DNA of 64,000 nt from Numida meleagris (Eukaryota > Chordata > Aves > Galliformes > Numididae): positions 107,556,935 to 107,620,934 of the forward strand of contig NC_034409.1 in NCBI RefSeq assembly GCF_002078875.1, in the 5' to 3' direction. How positions within the stretch are numbered: the stretch's first letter is position 1; each line of letters begins with the position of its first letter. Both the position numbers and the translations under genes were made by a program. Positions 34,917 through 47,021 of the stretch are shown here, piece by piece. Below the pieces are notes generated by a model. It made no database searches. It had not been told where the DNA came from and saw only the letters and a list, made by a program, of their open reading frames with translations.

Positions 34917-34996
34917 TTATTTTGGTTTGGTTTGGTTTTTTTGTTTTGTTTTTGTTTGTTTGGGTTTTTTGTTTGTTTTTGTTTTTGTTTTTTTTA
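34917..34996 (+). repeat. T/TG-rich low-complexity tract in PDE9A 3' UTR
   Basis: About 80 bases of repeated TTTG, TTTTG and TTTTTG units. In the mRNA it would be a long U/UG-rich element, the type bound by CELF or ELAV family proteins; that role is inference. It may also just be a simple repeat. Confidence 0.75.
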
Positions 34997-35868
34997 CTTT
35001 TAAACTGATCTGCTAAATAATATATTCTTCTACAGAAAGGGGTGTCATAGTTGTATTTGATTTCTTCTGTGTTATGTGCTCAGGTAGGAACCACCTCTGC
35101 TCCCGGACAAGTGCTTTTGTAAGGAATACTAGGTGAGAGGTTGTGCAGCAGAGGGGTGGGTCTGCTCTCCTGAAGAGAAGAGGCTTTAGTAACATTTCTG
35201 GTCTTACAATCACATCACAAGGGCAGCACTTCCAGCAATGTCTTCACAAAGGCAGGACGCCGGATGCCGCAACGGGTTCCAGTGCGCTGCCTCACCATGG
35301 CAGCATGAATTCCCTTCCCACCAGCCATGACAGGCAAGCCCAGACCAGGCTGCTCGTCCACTCCTGCCTTCCTGCTGCGGGGCAGGGCTGCCCTGCACAC
35401 ATGAGGCCTGTTCCTCACACAGCATGGCTGCCATGTTGCTGAGCCACATGCCTGGCGACTGGCACGGCCTGTTCCTTCTTGCACACCTCCTGAGGCCCAC
35501 GGGGACCCACAGCCAGCTCTCTCTACCAGTGCCTCTGCCTGCCTGGCTCCTTTACCAGCTATTTGTGTGTGTGCCTCTGGGCTTTCCGCTGCAAACAGAA
35601 GCAGGGCCTGACCTCTGGATTTGCACAGTCCTAGGGGAGCGCGAGGGTGATGGGAAGATCCAAGTGTGGGGGCAGCTCCAAGCTACACAGACATCCTCAC
35701 AACTGAACAAACTAAGCCCTAGTTTTGATTAACCTCAAAGCTTGTGGTGCTTGGGAGCTGGATCTGAGTTGTGTGGTCTGGGCCTTTTCTTCTGCACTAA
35801 ATCCTATAATCCAAAGTACATTGTGACCCAGATTGTTTTGCTGTGGAATTCTTCACTTCTTTTTTGCA

Positions 35869-35874
35869 AATAAA
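35869..35874 (+). terminator. Candidate polyadenylation signal of PDE9A
   Basis: Canonical AATAAA about 1.65 kb downstream of the PDE9A stop. It is the first canonical hexamer I noticed in the 3' region, so it is the favoured proximal site. Confidence 0.45.
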
Positions 35875-36720
35875 TCAAATTTACCATCTCTACTGGAGCG
35901 GATTTCCGTCACAAATCAGCTCCCAAAGCAGATGTGCTGTGCAGGAGCTATAAACAATTGCTCAGGACATGCCAAGTCCTGCACTGAGCTAGTTATATTA
36001 GATGAGAAAACCTGCTGTAGGAACACGACTGCTCCCTCCTCCCATTAAAATTGTTTAAGGGCTAGATCCTGATAGGAAGTTTTGTTTTAGTTGGAAGGAT
36101 TTGCTCTAAACCATAAACCCTAATCCAACAGGGATTTATGCTTGTGCTTAACTCCCATGTGCCTCATCAGGGACCCTGGCATACAGTAGCTAATTGCACG
36201 GTGCAAGCTCCAGAGCTTTCCCTAATTGAAGTGCATGGAATTTTTGTAATGGATGGTTCTTGCTGCTTGTTTTGGCTCCGTTATTTGCCAGAGCAACCTG
36301 AAAAGCATTTACTGTGGAGAGAGGATAGGGAGATGCTGGTGCAGTCCCGCTGATCTTATTGGAAATGCTACAGAAATGTGGTGAAGGGGATTCGAGCCCT
36401 GCTCGGGGCTGCACTTATGACTGTCATGATGCTGCAGTACGTGGCGTGGCTTACTGGAAGCAGGGAACAACCAGGCTGCTGTTTAGAGACAGTTGTGAAA
36501 AAGAACATACGCAATCGTGACCAGCTACTGGTACATACAGGAATGACTCGGCATTCTTTAATCTCCTTTTCCTTTGCAATAGTAGATTACTGGAGAGACA
36601 GTAAAACTGTAGAGTCTTCCCAACGTAAGTTTAACCAAGGGGAGTGTAAGGCATTCTCTCATAATTCTAGTTTCTTTTACTTTTTCCAAAATATTTGATG
36701 CTGTGATTCATATGTAAATG

Positions 36721-36726
36721 AATAAA
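36721..36726 (+). terminator. Alternative distal polyadenylation signal candidate
   Basis: AATAAA followed by a TTTGTG-type sequence, about 2.5 kb after the PDE9A stop. It could be a distal site for a longer 3' UTR. Confidence 0.3.
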
Positions 36727-37818
36727 TTTGTGAATCTTGGCAATCAGCCTATTAAGATGTCACACATTTTCAGGATGACATTCTAAAACTACACTTAGCA
36801 TGAAAATGAAGTTTTCTGAGACAGCCAGACAGATGTCTGAAGCGTGTTTTAATCTTTTCTCTCCCTAGTTCACTGACTGAGTGAATATTATACCTCAGTT
36901 ATTGTTCTACCCTATGGTAGAAGCCTTGTGAAGAACTTTATGTGATCCACTGCACACATCTTTTCAGCATCATACCGCGTACAGCTTTACATTGCTGCTC
37001 CTATCCATGTGCTCAAAGGTGAACGTGAAACAGTCTGTAGCTGTTCCACGCTGCTTAACTTGAAAAGCTAATGATGAGCCCTGGGACATGACTTCTAATT
37101 TTTTTTAAATGATGAGATCCCACAGTCCCACATGCACTTTATTTTCAAGTACAGCTTTCATAATAAGATCAAACTGCGGCTACAGTGTAACTACATGTCT
37201 TGGGAAGGAAATGGCTTTTTATAAATGTGAGTGCCCCCACAGCAGCCAATTTGCAATGAAAATTTAGTGTGTGTTAAATACATGGGTTATGTAATGCCAG
37301 AGAAATATCTGTACATGGAAACAGCTAATCTCAGCGCTGCCTCTGAGCAGCAATAACAACAGCATCTGTTCCATATGGGAGCAAAGCAGAGCGTTGGTGC
37401 GGAGCGCGAGCCCATTGGGGAAGCCCTGTCAGGCAGCATTAAATCCTCCTGCCTCGACAGCGGGCCTTGCTGCAATCTCCCCCCTCAATTGGGAAGGTCC
37501 AAAGACAGAACAAGTCTTATCTTCGTGCTTGGTTTGTGGTATTAAAAGCGTGCATGCTTCTTATCCTTCTCTCACATTGCTCTGTCCTGTTGTGAAGGTT
37601 TCTGCAAGGCAGAAGATACAGTTGGCAACACACCCACCCTGCTAAGGCCAAATCTCCCTGTATTTACCACATTCCCACACTGTCATTTCCTCGGTTTCCC
37701 TGTGGCCCTTCTAAAGCCTGTCTGGATGCCACACTAGTGCAAGAGAGTCTGGCTTCACCACACCTGAGGAACAGATGGGGATGTGATGGGGGCATTTGAA
37801 GGACATCATTTAGCAGGC

Positions 37819-37892
37819 AAGGTGGTGATGAGTTGGAGTGGATGATCTTGGAGGTCTTTTCAAACCTTAAGGATTCTAGGATTCTGTGATTC
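37819..37892 (+). mobile_element. CR1 LINE 3' tail, first of a tandem pair
   Basis: GATGATCTTGGAGGTCTTTTC then TTAAGGATTCTAGGATTCTGTGATTC. Only the terminal segment is present. Confidence 0.75.
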
Positions 37893-37896
37893 AATG

Positions 37897-37982
37897 CGTG
37901 GGCATGGTGGTGTTGGTTTGATGGCTAGACTAGATGATCTTAGAGGTCTTTTCCAATTTTAATGATTCTAGGATTCTATGAT
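37897..37982 (+). mobile_element. CR1 LINE 3' tail, second of a tandem pair
   Basis: GTGGGCATGGTGGTG, GATGATCTTAGAGGTC and ATTCTAGGATTCTATGATTT. It has the same orientation and subtype as the tail immediately upstream. Confidence 0.82.
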
Positions 37983-38298
37983 TTCACTGGTCTTCATAGT
38001 AAGCCTTGCTCTTCCACTGACTTCAAATCCACCTGGAGCGGGTCGCCAAGCCAGGGCTTTCCTCTGCTTTCTGTGCAGCGCCTCATGGTCCTCACTGCAA
38101 ACTGCTCCTCAATGTCATGAGCCCACAGCTTCTATTTCCAGAAAACATGACTTCATAGAAACTCCTGGCCAGAAAACTTACTGGACGTTCTCATAAACAG
38201 AGAACCTGTAACCAACCAGCAAAGAACCTCTTTCTTCATTACCAAGTTGTGGTAAGAGCTGGCCCATTGCTAAAGAGAAGTCACACTTCTCATCACCT

Positions 38299-38314
38299 CA
38301 CACACACACACACA
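38299..38314. repeat. Short (CA)n microsatellite
   Basis: About eight CA units followed by an A run. Confidence 0.8.
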
Positions 38315-38815
38315 AAAAAGCCTTTTGACTTCTCTGGCACATAATCAAGGGCTGCAGGTGTGCTCAGGCACATGCTCACATGCAGAATTGCTATCTGTAG
38401 ACATTTTTATAATACCACTCTTGGCTCTGTTGCAAGACAAACGTAGAAACAGGAGGGCTTGGAAAGTGTAAGTAGCCTTGTCATAGCCAATGCTGGCTGT
38501 GATACCTCAGAGGAAAAATCTCTGTTTTCCAGCTTCTGTGGAAACACACCTAGTGCCTGGCAGATGGATGTGGCGGAGCCCTGTCCCTGAGAGTTTGGTG
38601 GCGACAGGAGCCTGGAACAGCCCAGTTTCTTTCCACAAGAACAGCCCTGGTGCTGTGCTGGGCTCTAGATAGCTGGGACAAACTCCAGGCTAGAAAACAC
38701 AACAAGAAAAACAGCATGAAAATGTATAAATCCTCATCATCCTGTGTCTCCAAGCCATGCCTTCTAGCATTTCCAGTTAAAGGACGCTTACTATGGGGAC
38801 ATAGCATCCCCTTAT

Positions 38816-38998
38816 CCCAGCTCAGGCTGCCCAGGGCCCCATCCAACCTGGCCTTGAGCGCCTCCAGGGATGGGGCACCACAGCTTCTCTGGGTAGCCTG
38901 TGCCAGGGCCTCACTGCCCTCTGGGCAAAGAATTTCTTCCTAACATCTAATTTAAACCTCCTCTCTTTAACTATAAACTCGTTCCCCTTTCATCCAGG
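38816..38998 (-). mobile_element. CR1 LINE, minus orientation, lacking its 3' end
   Basis: It begins abruptly inside the CR1 (CAGCTCAGGCTGCCCAGGG) without the usual terminal ATTCTATG-type repeats, then AAGAATTTCTTCCTAACATC and TCGTTCCCCTTTCATCC. Loss of the 3' end implies a later deletion or rearrangement, since CR1 normally truncates at the 5' end. Confidence 0.85.
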
Positions 38999-39437
38999 TT
39001 TAGTGTCTGGGTGCCTGTGGCTCACTTCTGGCACAGCATCTCTTCATGAAGAAGAGTATGATGTGGGCATTTCACTGGTGATGGATGTGCTGGTCTCTGA
39101 CCACTGCAGTGGGCCTCATGCCACCACCACCCTTGGTGACACTGCAATGGCTTTGATGCAGCTGCAAACACCTGGCAAGGTGAAGGTGACACCAACGGGG
39201 CATTGGTTTTGAGACTGGTTTACTCCTTCCAGCCTCGTCTCAGGGAACTGCTCTTTGGTGGTTGTTGGATTTTGAAGGGGAGTTTCATTTTTTTTTGTGT
39301 GCGTATGTCCTGGATGTTGTTTTTTTTTTTCAAGCACTTTTCCATTTGGCTCTGCAGTGCTCATTCTGCTTTCCATATCCACATATTGAGGTGGCAGCAC
39401 TTTGGTACTGCTGCAGCTAGTGCTTTGCTCCACACAA

Positions 39438-39548
39438 AATCAAAGAATCATTATGTTTAGGAAAGACCTCCATGATCATCTAGTCCAACTGCCAGCCCAA
39501 CACCACCGTGCGGACTGACCATGTCCCTCAGTGCCACACCAAATCCGT
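39438..39548 (-). mobile_element. CR1 LINE, minus orientation, short
   Basis: TCAAAGAATCATTATG, GAAAGACCTCCATGATC, CCAACACCACCGTGCGG. It is of the same subtype as 17636-17742. Confidence 0.82.
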
Positions 39549-40512
39549 CCTGTCAGACCTCTGAGTTTGGGGCCATAGAGGACGGCACTGGAGGCTAAAA
39601 TCGCCCCTGGCAGTGTAATTGCAGATGTGGTTGCGTAGGGGCCAGCCCAGATGAAGGGGTTTGGACAGTCCAGCAAAGGACACGTGGGAGTTTGGGAAGG
39701 TTGAGAGCAGGGAGAGAATCCTCTGCTGGTCTCCTCACAGCTTTGGGAAAAAAGAGCGACAGGAATAAGAGATGTTCCCATCTGATGAGCAGATCCCACC
39801 CTACCCCACCCCCAGCCTGCAGGGAGGCGGCCACTTATCTCTTCAGGGAATAGCTGAGGAAATACGTCTCAAAAGGTTACAGGATAACAAGTCTAAAACA
39901 CCATGTACCTTGGAAAGTTCACCGGGGCGATGTGCGCGTTGTAAATGACAGTTTCATTCTTTCCACGCTGTACTTTTGTTTCCCCCTGAGACTTTGATCC
40001 TCCCAGTCACGCTGGCTACTGTGTACATTGCCAAGGGCAGGCCCTGGTGGCAGGACCTCATCCTGCGCCCTTGCTGGCAGAGGACACTCTGCTTGCTTTG
40101 AGGAAGGCTGGGGCTGCCTAGAGCAAGCAGAGGCCAGCACGAACTTCACCTCCCTGGCTGCACCCCGGGACCTCCACCACCCAAAAGTCCACGTATCTCA
40201 CCTGCTTCATCTTATCCTGCCAAACATTCCATCTTCTCATCCTTCAAGGTCATCTTCACATTGACCCGTGCTTCATATCACCATTCCCACTCATGCGGAG
40301 AGCACAACATACAAGGATAGAGCAGGGCACTCAGCTTCACCAGATGGAGAATATACTTAAAAAGCAGAAAAATGTATTCCTGTGGTGACATCTTGGTTTA
40401 ATTATGCATTTATTTAATTTATTTAATTGTCTTGACTACTGGGACAATGTTGAATGCTCAGATAATGGCACCAACAGTTTTGAACTGCACTGAATTTTTG
40501 GCATAACTTCAT

Positions 40513-40722
40513 TCAGGTTGTATATTAGGAAAAATCTATTATCAGAAGGAGTGGTGAGGCAGTGGCACAGGCTGCCCAGGGAGGTGGTGGAGTCACCATC
40601 CCTCGAGGTGTTCAAGAGCCGTGTGGATGTGGCACTGAGGGACACGGTCAGTGGGCATGGTGGGGATGGGCTGGCCTCAGTAATCTTTGTGGTCTTTCCA
40701 ACCTTAATGGTTCTCTGATAGA
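40513..40722 (+). mobile_element. CR1 LINE, plus orientation
   Basis: GTTGTATATTAGGAAAAATC, GGCACAGGCTGCCCAGGG, CACGGTCAGTGGGCATGG, CCAACCTTAATGGTTC. Close relative of 26880-27098. Confidence 0.92.
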
Positions 40723-41517
40723 GGTGTTAGACACAACCAAGACTCCATATGAAAAGACATAAAATTAAAAAAGCTTATGAGCTGATTAATACAAAGTTTG
40801 TACCCATTAGTATAGCAGAGCTCTGTTTTTCAAACATCATCTTTGCAGGCTAACTCAGGAGCCTTATTTTTTTTTCAAAACTGTGATTAAATCCATTATT
40901 TCCAGTTGTAATAATCTTATAACACCTTTGAATTTATCTCTAGGACAAAGGTCTTTTCTCATCCCAGCTGTTACATTTTAACTAGAGAGACAACAATCAT
41001 CTTTAAAGACATGCTGTACACAGAGAGGACGTGGTAGCGTGACTTACAGGAGGAACTCAACGTTTGCAGAGCAACAATGGTGTTTGCAGACTGTAAAAGA
41101 GAGTGACAGTCCCAGGAATGTTCTTTCAACAGAGGTGAATCCTGTGCTGCTCTGCACGGGATGACTTGATCCCCATCCACTGCGGTCAAAATCAAAGACC
41201 TTTTGCCTGAATTACCTTACTTTTTTTTTAAGTATATATATGTATAATCTCTGTTGTATTTAGAGCTTCTCTGTATCGACCCTCTGAACACAAGGACAGC
41301 ACAGCACCTCCCTCTGTGGTGGAGGCAAGAGCTGGCACTGCAAAGCTAGAGGGAAAGAGGATGTTGCCCTCCCTAACATGTGCTTTGCATTTGAGAATAA
41401 AACTGAGGACTGTGCTGGCTCTCACCGAGAAACAAAGCATTGGGCACTGCTGCCAAGTAACCAAGCCAGCAAACAAGAAATCCAGAAAATAATAAACCAC
41501 CTGGAGGCAAGAGTTCA

Positions 41518-41652
41518 ATCATAGGATCACAGAATGATAGAATGGTTTGGATTCGAAGAGACCTTAAAGATCACCTGGTTCCAACCCCTTGCCATGTGCA
41601 GGGACATCTCCCACCAGATCAAGTTGCCCAAAGCCCCATTCAACCTGTATGT
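41518..41652 (-). mobile_element. CR1 LINE, minus orientation
   Basis: ATCATAGGATCACAGAATG, GGTTTGGATTCGAAGAGACC, CCAACCCCTTGCCATG. Truncated after CCCCATTCAACCTG. Confidence 0.9.
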
Positions 41653-42255
41653 CAGTACCTTCACCCTTTTGGCATGGTTTTGCAGCCACAACACAGCATT
41701 TAACGAAGTATGTTTAGCAGGTAGATTTGCATATGTTTTTGCATAGAGCCCTCATTAACCAAGATTACAATTAAGTAAGCAGTGAGTGCAAGATCGGCAG
41801 ATGTGCGGGCCCACCAGGCTTACAGTTTTATGCTATATGATGACTATAACATTTACATCAGACATCATTATACCCTCCTCTGCCCAAATGCAGATTCATC
41901 GTTTGCATCAGCTCTACTCATTTTGCAGATGACTGCCCAAATCTGAGACCTCTCAGCATCTGCAGTTTCTCACTTTCTTCAGAACTACATTGTTATCTAC
42001 TCTAATAAGAACCCCTTTCTTAGCCCATCTAAATGTATTCACGTATATGTAAAAGCACCATAATAACAAGAAAGCATACAGCATCCTGACATCTCTTTCC
42101 ATGCTGGCACTTACTGTTCAAAATATCCTAGAAGAATAGGAATGGTGTCTGTCTTTCCACAGGTGAAGGGGGCTAATAATTTGAAAGGACTCTGCATCTT
42201 CGGAGGTGTGCCGCACAAAGCACAGCATTTCATCACCCTTCTTGCAGAACACATT

Positions 42256-42361
42256 GCCCTGGGCAACCTGCTCTAGTGGGTGGCAACCCTGCCCACAGCA
42301 GGGGGTTGGAACTGGCCGGGCTTTAAGGTCCCTTCCAACCCAAACCATTTTACAAGTCTAC
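42256..42361 (+). mobile_element. CR1 LINE, plus orientation, short
   Basis: GGGCAACCTGCTCTAGTGGG, CAGGGGGTTGGAACTGGC, GGTCCCTTCCAACCC, ending near CCATTTTACAAGTC. The terminal repeat is degraded. Confidence 0.85.
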
Positions 42362-44384
42362 AAACATAAGCCTGTATAAGCCCTCAACACTTTAAACCTT
42401 TCTGCCTCGAGTACTTTTTCATAAGTAGTGTGCATCAGCCACCCAGAGGCTCTGTGTCCCCAGGCACAGTTCCCCAGAAGGATGAGTAAGACACGCAGCC
42501 ACTAAAACCACAAGAGCTAGAGACAGAGCTCACCCTCCCAACATTGAGAACCCCATGAATTTTTTTTCCACATTGACTTCCTTCAGATCAGGGTGAAATT
42601 AAGCCATCACCCATTTTGTAGTGATTCCCGATTTGTAGTGAGGTTCTTGGGTGCACATCATCCCAGATGGTTTCAGCTCAATTGTAACCCTGACCTCAAC
42701 TCCTAGTTTTCATCTATTAAACACCACTGCTTCCGCCTAGCTCTGATAAGGACACTTCTACAGGGAACACATAAAACAGGGGCATTTCATTTAGAAGCCT
42801 CTCAGCTTGAAATTTATCCCACCTTCTTGAGGAACAGCCACACCACCAGGAAAGGGATGTCTATGAGGCTGAAATGGAAATGGGTGTCTGAAGTTTCTTG
42901 CTTGGATTATGGCAGTGATGGTCACAGGGTTTCTCCTGCTGCAGTCCAGGACAGCCGTACTGTCTGCACCCACCCAACCCCTGGTAGGTCGTGCTGTGGC
43001 TGAGAAAACTCGTTCGTGCCTGGACAGAGGCCTGTGGGTAACAGAGATGCCATGGCAGTTTCTATGAGGAGCTTGGCTGAACGCTTGGATCCAGACTTTC
43101 CCTTCCTCCTCTAGATCTTGCCTAGTGTTAATCCCATATGTTCAGTTTATCTGTTGACTTTAAGTAAGGACAATTTAGATATGCTTTCCTCCTAGATTAT
43201 ATAGGTTTATTGTAAGCCAGGAACACTGTGCTCAACTCATTTAAGTGCAAAGAGTCCATTACGCTCCAAGTAGGATGAAACAAACCACCCAAGGGCAAAA
43301 AGCAGCTTCACCCCTCCCAGAAAAGGCTTTTCCTGTAAGTCAGAGTGTATGAAAACAGCCACGAGCATGTGAGCTGGAAACCAGTGCCTACCACTGCCTG
43401 GGACCAGGGAAGAAATGTCACTGCAGGGTCACAGTGACAAACTTTACCGCCTCCTGCTGAATGAAAGCTCATTACAGTAAGGGGTCAGCACCTGCTCGTG
43501 CTCCTTCATAAAGGCTGGAGTTCGAGGGACCTCATTCAGCCAGAGGCAAGGCAGGAAGGAGCCTGATGCACACAGGGTACATGCTGGCAGTGCAGATGCA
43601 GATTGCTGCAAGCTGGGTGGACCAGCTCAGGCGTTCACTGTTTACAAGGGAGCACCATTTCCTGACTCTTTCTTCATCTCTTGAAACTTTGATGTAACCT
43701 ATTTTTAAAAATGGGTTATTTCTTTAATATATTAATTTTTAAACAGGCTGACTCCAACAACCTCTGCACACGTTCTTTGTCCTTGGGCAACTGAGATCAC
43801 CTCAGCTCTTGCCTGCAGATGAAAGAGGTGGCGTCTTTCCTAGTTTTCATATCACCAGTAGGTGAAGGATGGATGGGGGAAGCCCACAGTACCCCACTGG
43901 GGAGCACTCACAGCAGGGTGGCTTGCCCGTTCCCTGTTTCTGAGCTGTTGGGTGCAATTGCGTACCTTGCTCAGAGAGCTGTATCATCATGCCAGGGACA
44001 TCTGTGGGGACAGCCTGATACCTGCCACTTGTGTCAGCGTGACACCAGATGTCAGATCCCAGATGGAGCAGGAGCGCCGGGTGCCGTGCCAAAGCACAGG
44101 TGGTGCGCGGGAAGGGGAACCGAGAAGAGAAGACATCAGGCCAGCAGGAGAGCACGGATTTCCTCTACACAACCTAGATAATACAGCACAGAGCCAGGCT
44201 TCCCAGAAAGCATAAAAAAGCAAATAGGGCAAGAAAGGCTCTTGATTTTTGATTTATTCAAACCCATTTCCAGTGCCTTCCTAAACACAGCCATTGCTTA
44301 TTAACAGGAAGAAAAGGTGCAGCAGCAGATTTTCCATGAAGGTAGCTGGCACATAAATCTCTTAAGAAAACTGAGAACTACTGT

Positions 44385-44422
44385 GGTGGTGGTTGTTGTT
44401 GTTTTTGTTGTTGTTTTTTAAT
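44385..44422. repeat. GTT-rich simple repeat
   Basis: GGTGGTGGTTGTTGTTG followed by TTTTTGTTGTTG and a T run. Confidence 0.75.
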
Positions 44423-45839
44423 TATTTTATTGTTCTTGCTAGAAGTGGCCTCAAAGAAGAAAGCCCTGTCTTGTTTACAGTGCAGAATTTCCTGGTCAAG
44501 TATTCTGCAAACAGAGTATATGCAAATCTCAGACATTGATTAACTATCGCAATTACTATTTCCTCAGAGATAAGAAGCCTTCGTTTTCCAGTGGTTGTTC
44601 TATTTGCAGAGTACCATTAGCCTTAGATATGATGAATTATTATTTCAGGTAAAGCCAAATGGCACAGAGATAATAATGAAAATTCTTGGACAGACCAGGA
44701 AATAGGAAAAATCGGGTAATGGTTGGTTTTAATTTATATAGCTGGTGTGTCTCATCCTACCTTTCTTGTGATTGGATTATTGGAGAGCAAAGGAAGGCCT
44801 CCAATCTGAAATGCTGCAATTATAAAGGGACAAAGTCAGTGGAAAAATCTAAGGCACTCAACACTGAACAAAACTAACCAGAATTTATATAAGATGCTCC
44901 CATCTTGACAGCATGCTGAGGAGAAAATACAGTAACATAGCTCTTGTTTAAAATCACAAAACCTTAGTGGGCTGCACCACAGCCATAAAGGTCATTCATC
45001 AGGCTCTGCTCCTAAAAATCTGCACAGGCAGAGTGCTGAAAAGTATGTTTTAATTGGTATTTTTCACATTGAATACTTTGTTTCCTATCTGCTTTTCCCT
45101 GGTTGCCACTTCAGAAAGGACCAATACCAACAGCGACTTTCTTGCACGTGGGCAAAGAAAACTCACATTTATTAAGACTCCCAAGACTAGAACAGCATAC
45201 ATGCCAGAGTGGCCCAGCATGGCTGTGAATGTTGTCAGCTGCTTTACCCTCTAGCTCAAAAAACCTTGTTGCTATTGACCTACTCTCCGGCCATCATGCA
45301 GTATTTAGGCTGTCCCCTTCTACTTTCATCACAGTCAGAGGATGAAGGACGAAGAACGTTTAATGGATCTTGTTCTCTTCCCAGTGAAGTTAAAGCCAAA
45401 GGTTGACAACAAGATACAATACAGGGTGAAGATCTCCATCCTTGGTGCTGGGAGAAACTTTGGGTCTTCTTACAATGTCTTATGCATACATAATATTTCT
45501 GACAGAAATTAAAGTTTCCATTCCAGATGAGACTATTATATTCTTCTTTGTATCCTTACGGGCAACACTCAGAGATACTGAATCTTGCTTGTAGGTGTAA
45601 ACACCATAGAATTCAGGCAAGCGAACAAGCAAAGCTTTAACTGCAATGCTTTAGCTCTTGAGGGAAACAGAAGCACTGTGTTAACGTCCCATTTTCTTCA
45701 ACCTGTACTTGCTTCATGTCGATTCTCTGGAGTAAACACATCCACCCAGCTATCGTGCACTGTTTGAATTAAAAGTTGAGTGAATCAACCAAGAATACGT
45801 AACTTCCATTTCCCATTTGCCACTCTCAATAGTATTTGA

Positions 45840-47021
45840 AAAGTCATGGCAGTCAGGTGAAGTCCCTGGCGACTGGAAAAAAGGCACACCCATTTTTAAG
45901 GAGGGTAAAAAGGACGACCCCAGGAACTACCGATCTGTAAGCCTCCCCTCCGTGCCAGGGAAGGTCATACAACAGATCCTGCTGGACTCTATGTTAAGGC
46001 ACGTGGAAGACAGGGAGGTAGTATGAGACAATCAGCATGGCTTCATCAAGGGCAGGTCTTGCCTGACAAACCTTGTGGTATTCTATGATGGCGTAACCAT
46101 GTCAATGGACAAGGGAAGAACCACTGATATCATCTATCCCAACTTCAGTAAGGCCTTTGACACAGTTCCCCATAACATCCTTCTCTCCAAATTGGAAAGA
46201 CGGGTTTGATGGGTGGACTGTTTGATGGACAAAGAACTGGTTGTGAGAGTGTACTCAGAGAGCAGCGGTCAATGGCTAAATGTTCAGATGGAGATCAGTA
46301 ACATGCAATGTCCTTCAAGGGTCAGTTCTGGGACCAGTGCTGTTTAATACTCTCATCAATGACACTGACAGTGGGATTGAGTGCACCCTCAGCACGCTTG
46401 TGGATGACACCAAGCTGTGTGGCGTAGTAGACATGCCCAAGGGATGGGATGCTATCCAGAGAGACCTTGAAGGCTCCAGAAGTGGTCCCATGAGGTTAAA
46501 CAAATCCAAGTGCAACATCTTGCACCTTGGTCATGGCAACACCCAGTATCAGTACAAGGTGAGGGATGTAAGGATAGAGCACAGTCCAGCCAAAAAGGAC
46601 TTGGATCCAAGGGATGGAACAGCTCCTCTACAAGGACAGGCTGAGACAGCTGGGGCTGTTCAGCCTGGAGAAGAGAAGGCTCCAGGGAGACCTGAGAGCG
46701 GCCTTTCAGTATCTAAAGTGGGGCTCTAAGAAGACTCTTTAGCAGGGTCTGTTGTAATAGGACAAGGGGAAATGGTTTCTAACTAAAAGAAGGGAAATTT
46801 AGACTGGGTATAAGGAGGAAGTTTTTTGTGCTAAGGGTGGTGAGGCACTGGCACAGGCTGCCCATAGAAGTGGTGGATGCCCCATCCCTGAAGACACTCA
46901 AGGCCAGGCTGGAGGGGCACTGAGCAACCTGATGGAGCTGTAGGTGTCCTTGTTCATTGCAGGGGAGTTGGACTAAATGCCCCTTAAGTGTCCCTTCCAA
47001 CTCAAACGATTCTATGATTCT
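45840..47021 (+). mobile_element. CR1 LINE, longest copy, with broken reverse transcriptase
   Basis: About 1.2 kb. The 5' part preserves reverse-transcriptase blocks: DWKKGTPIFKEGKKDDPRNY, a KAFDTVPH stretch, QGSVLGPVLFN and VDDTKL. The frame is broken by TGA stops (for example near 46023 and 46207) and by later shifts. The 3' part has GCTGGGGCTGTTCAGCCTGG and the tail ATTCTATGATTCTAC. It is a dead insertion in the PDE9A-WDR4 intergenic region. Confidence 0.95.

Larger units (their letters stand above)
34223..35890 (+). other. PDE9A: PDE9A 3' UTR (probable)
   Basis: Non-coding continuation of the last PDE9A exon. It contains a T/TG-rich tract (34917-34996) and reaches a canonical AATAAA at 35869-35874. 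A second AATAAA at 36721-36726 could extend it. The transcript end is inferred from hexamers only. Confidence 0.5.

Noticed and set aside
43819..44181. 120-codon open frame starting right after an acceptor-like cttgcctgcag, with a TATA-like tcataaagg about 300 bp upstream
   Set aside because: No homology recognised, no second exon found, and an overlapping reading frame of the same length is equally open. The splice-like context is probably chance.
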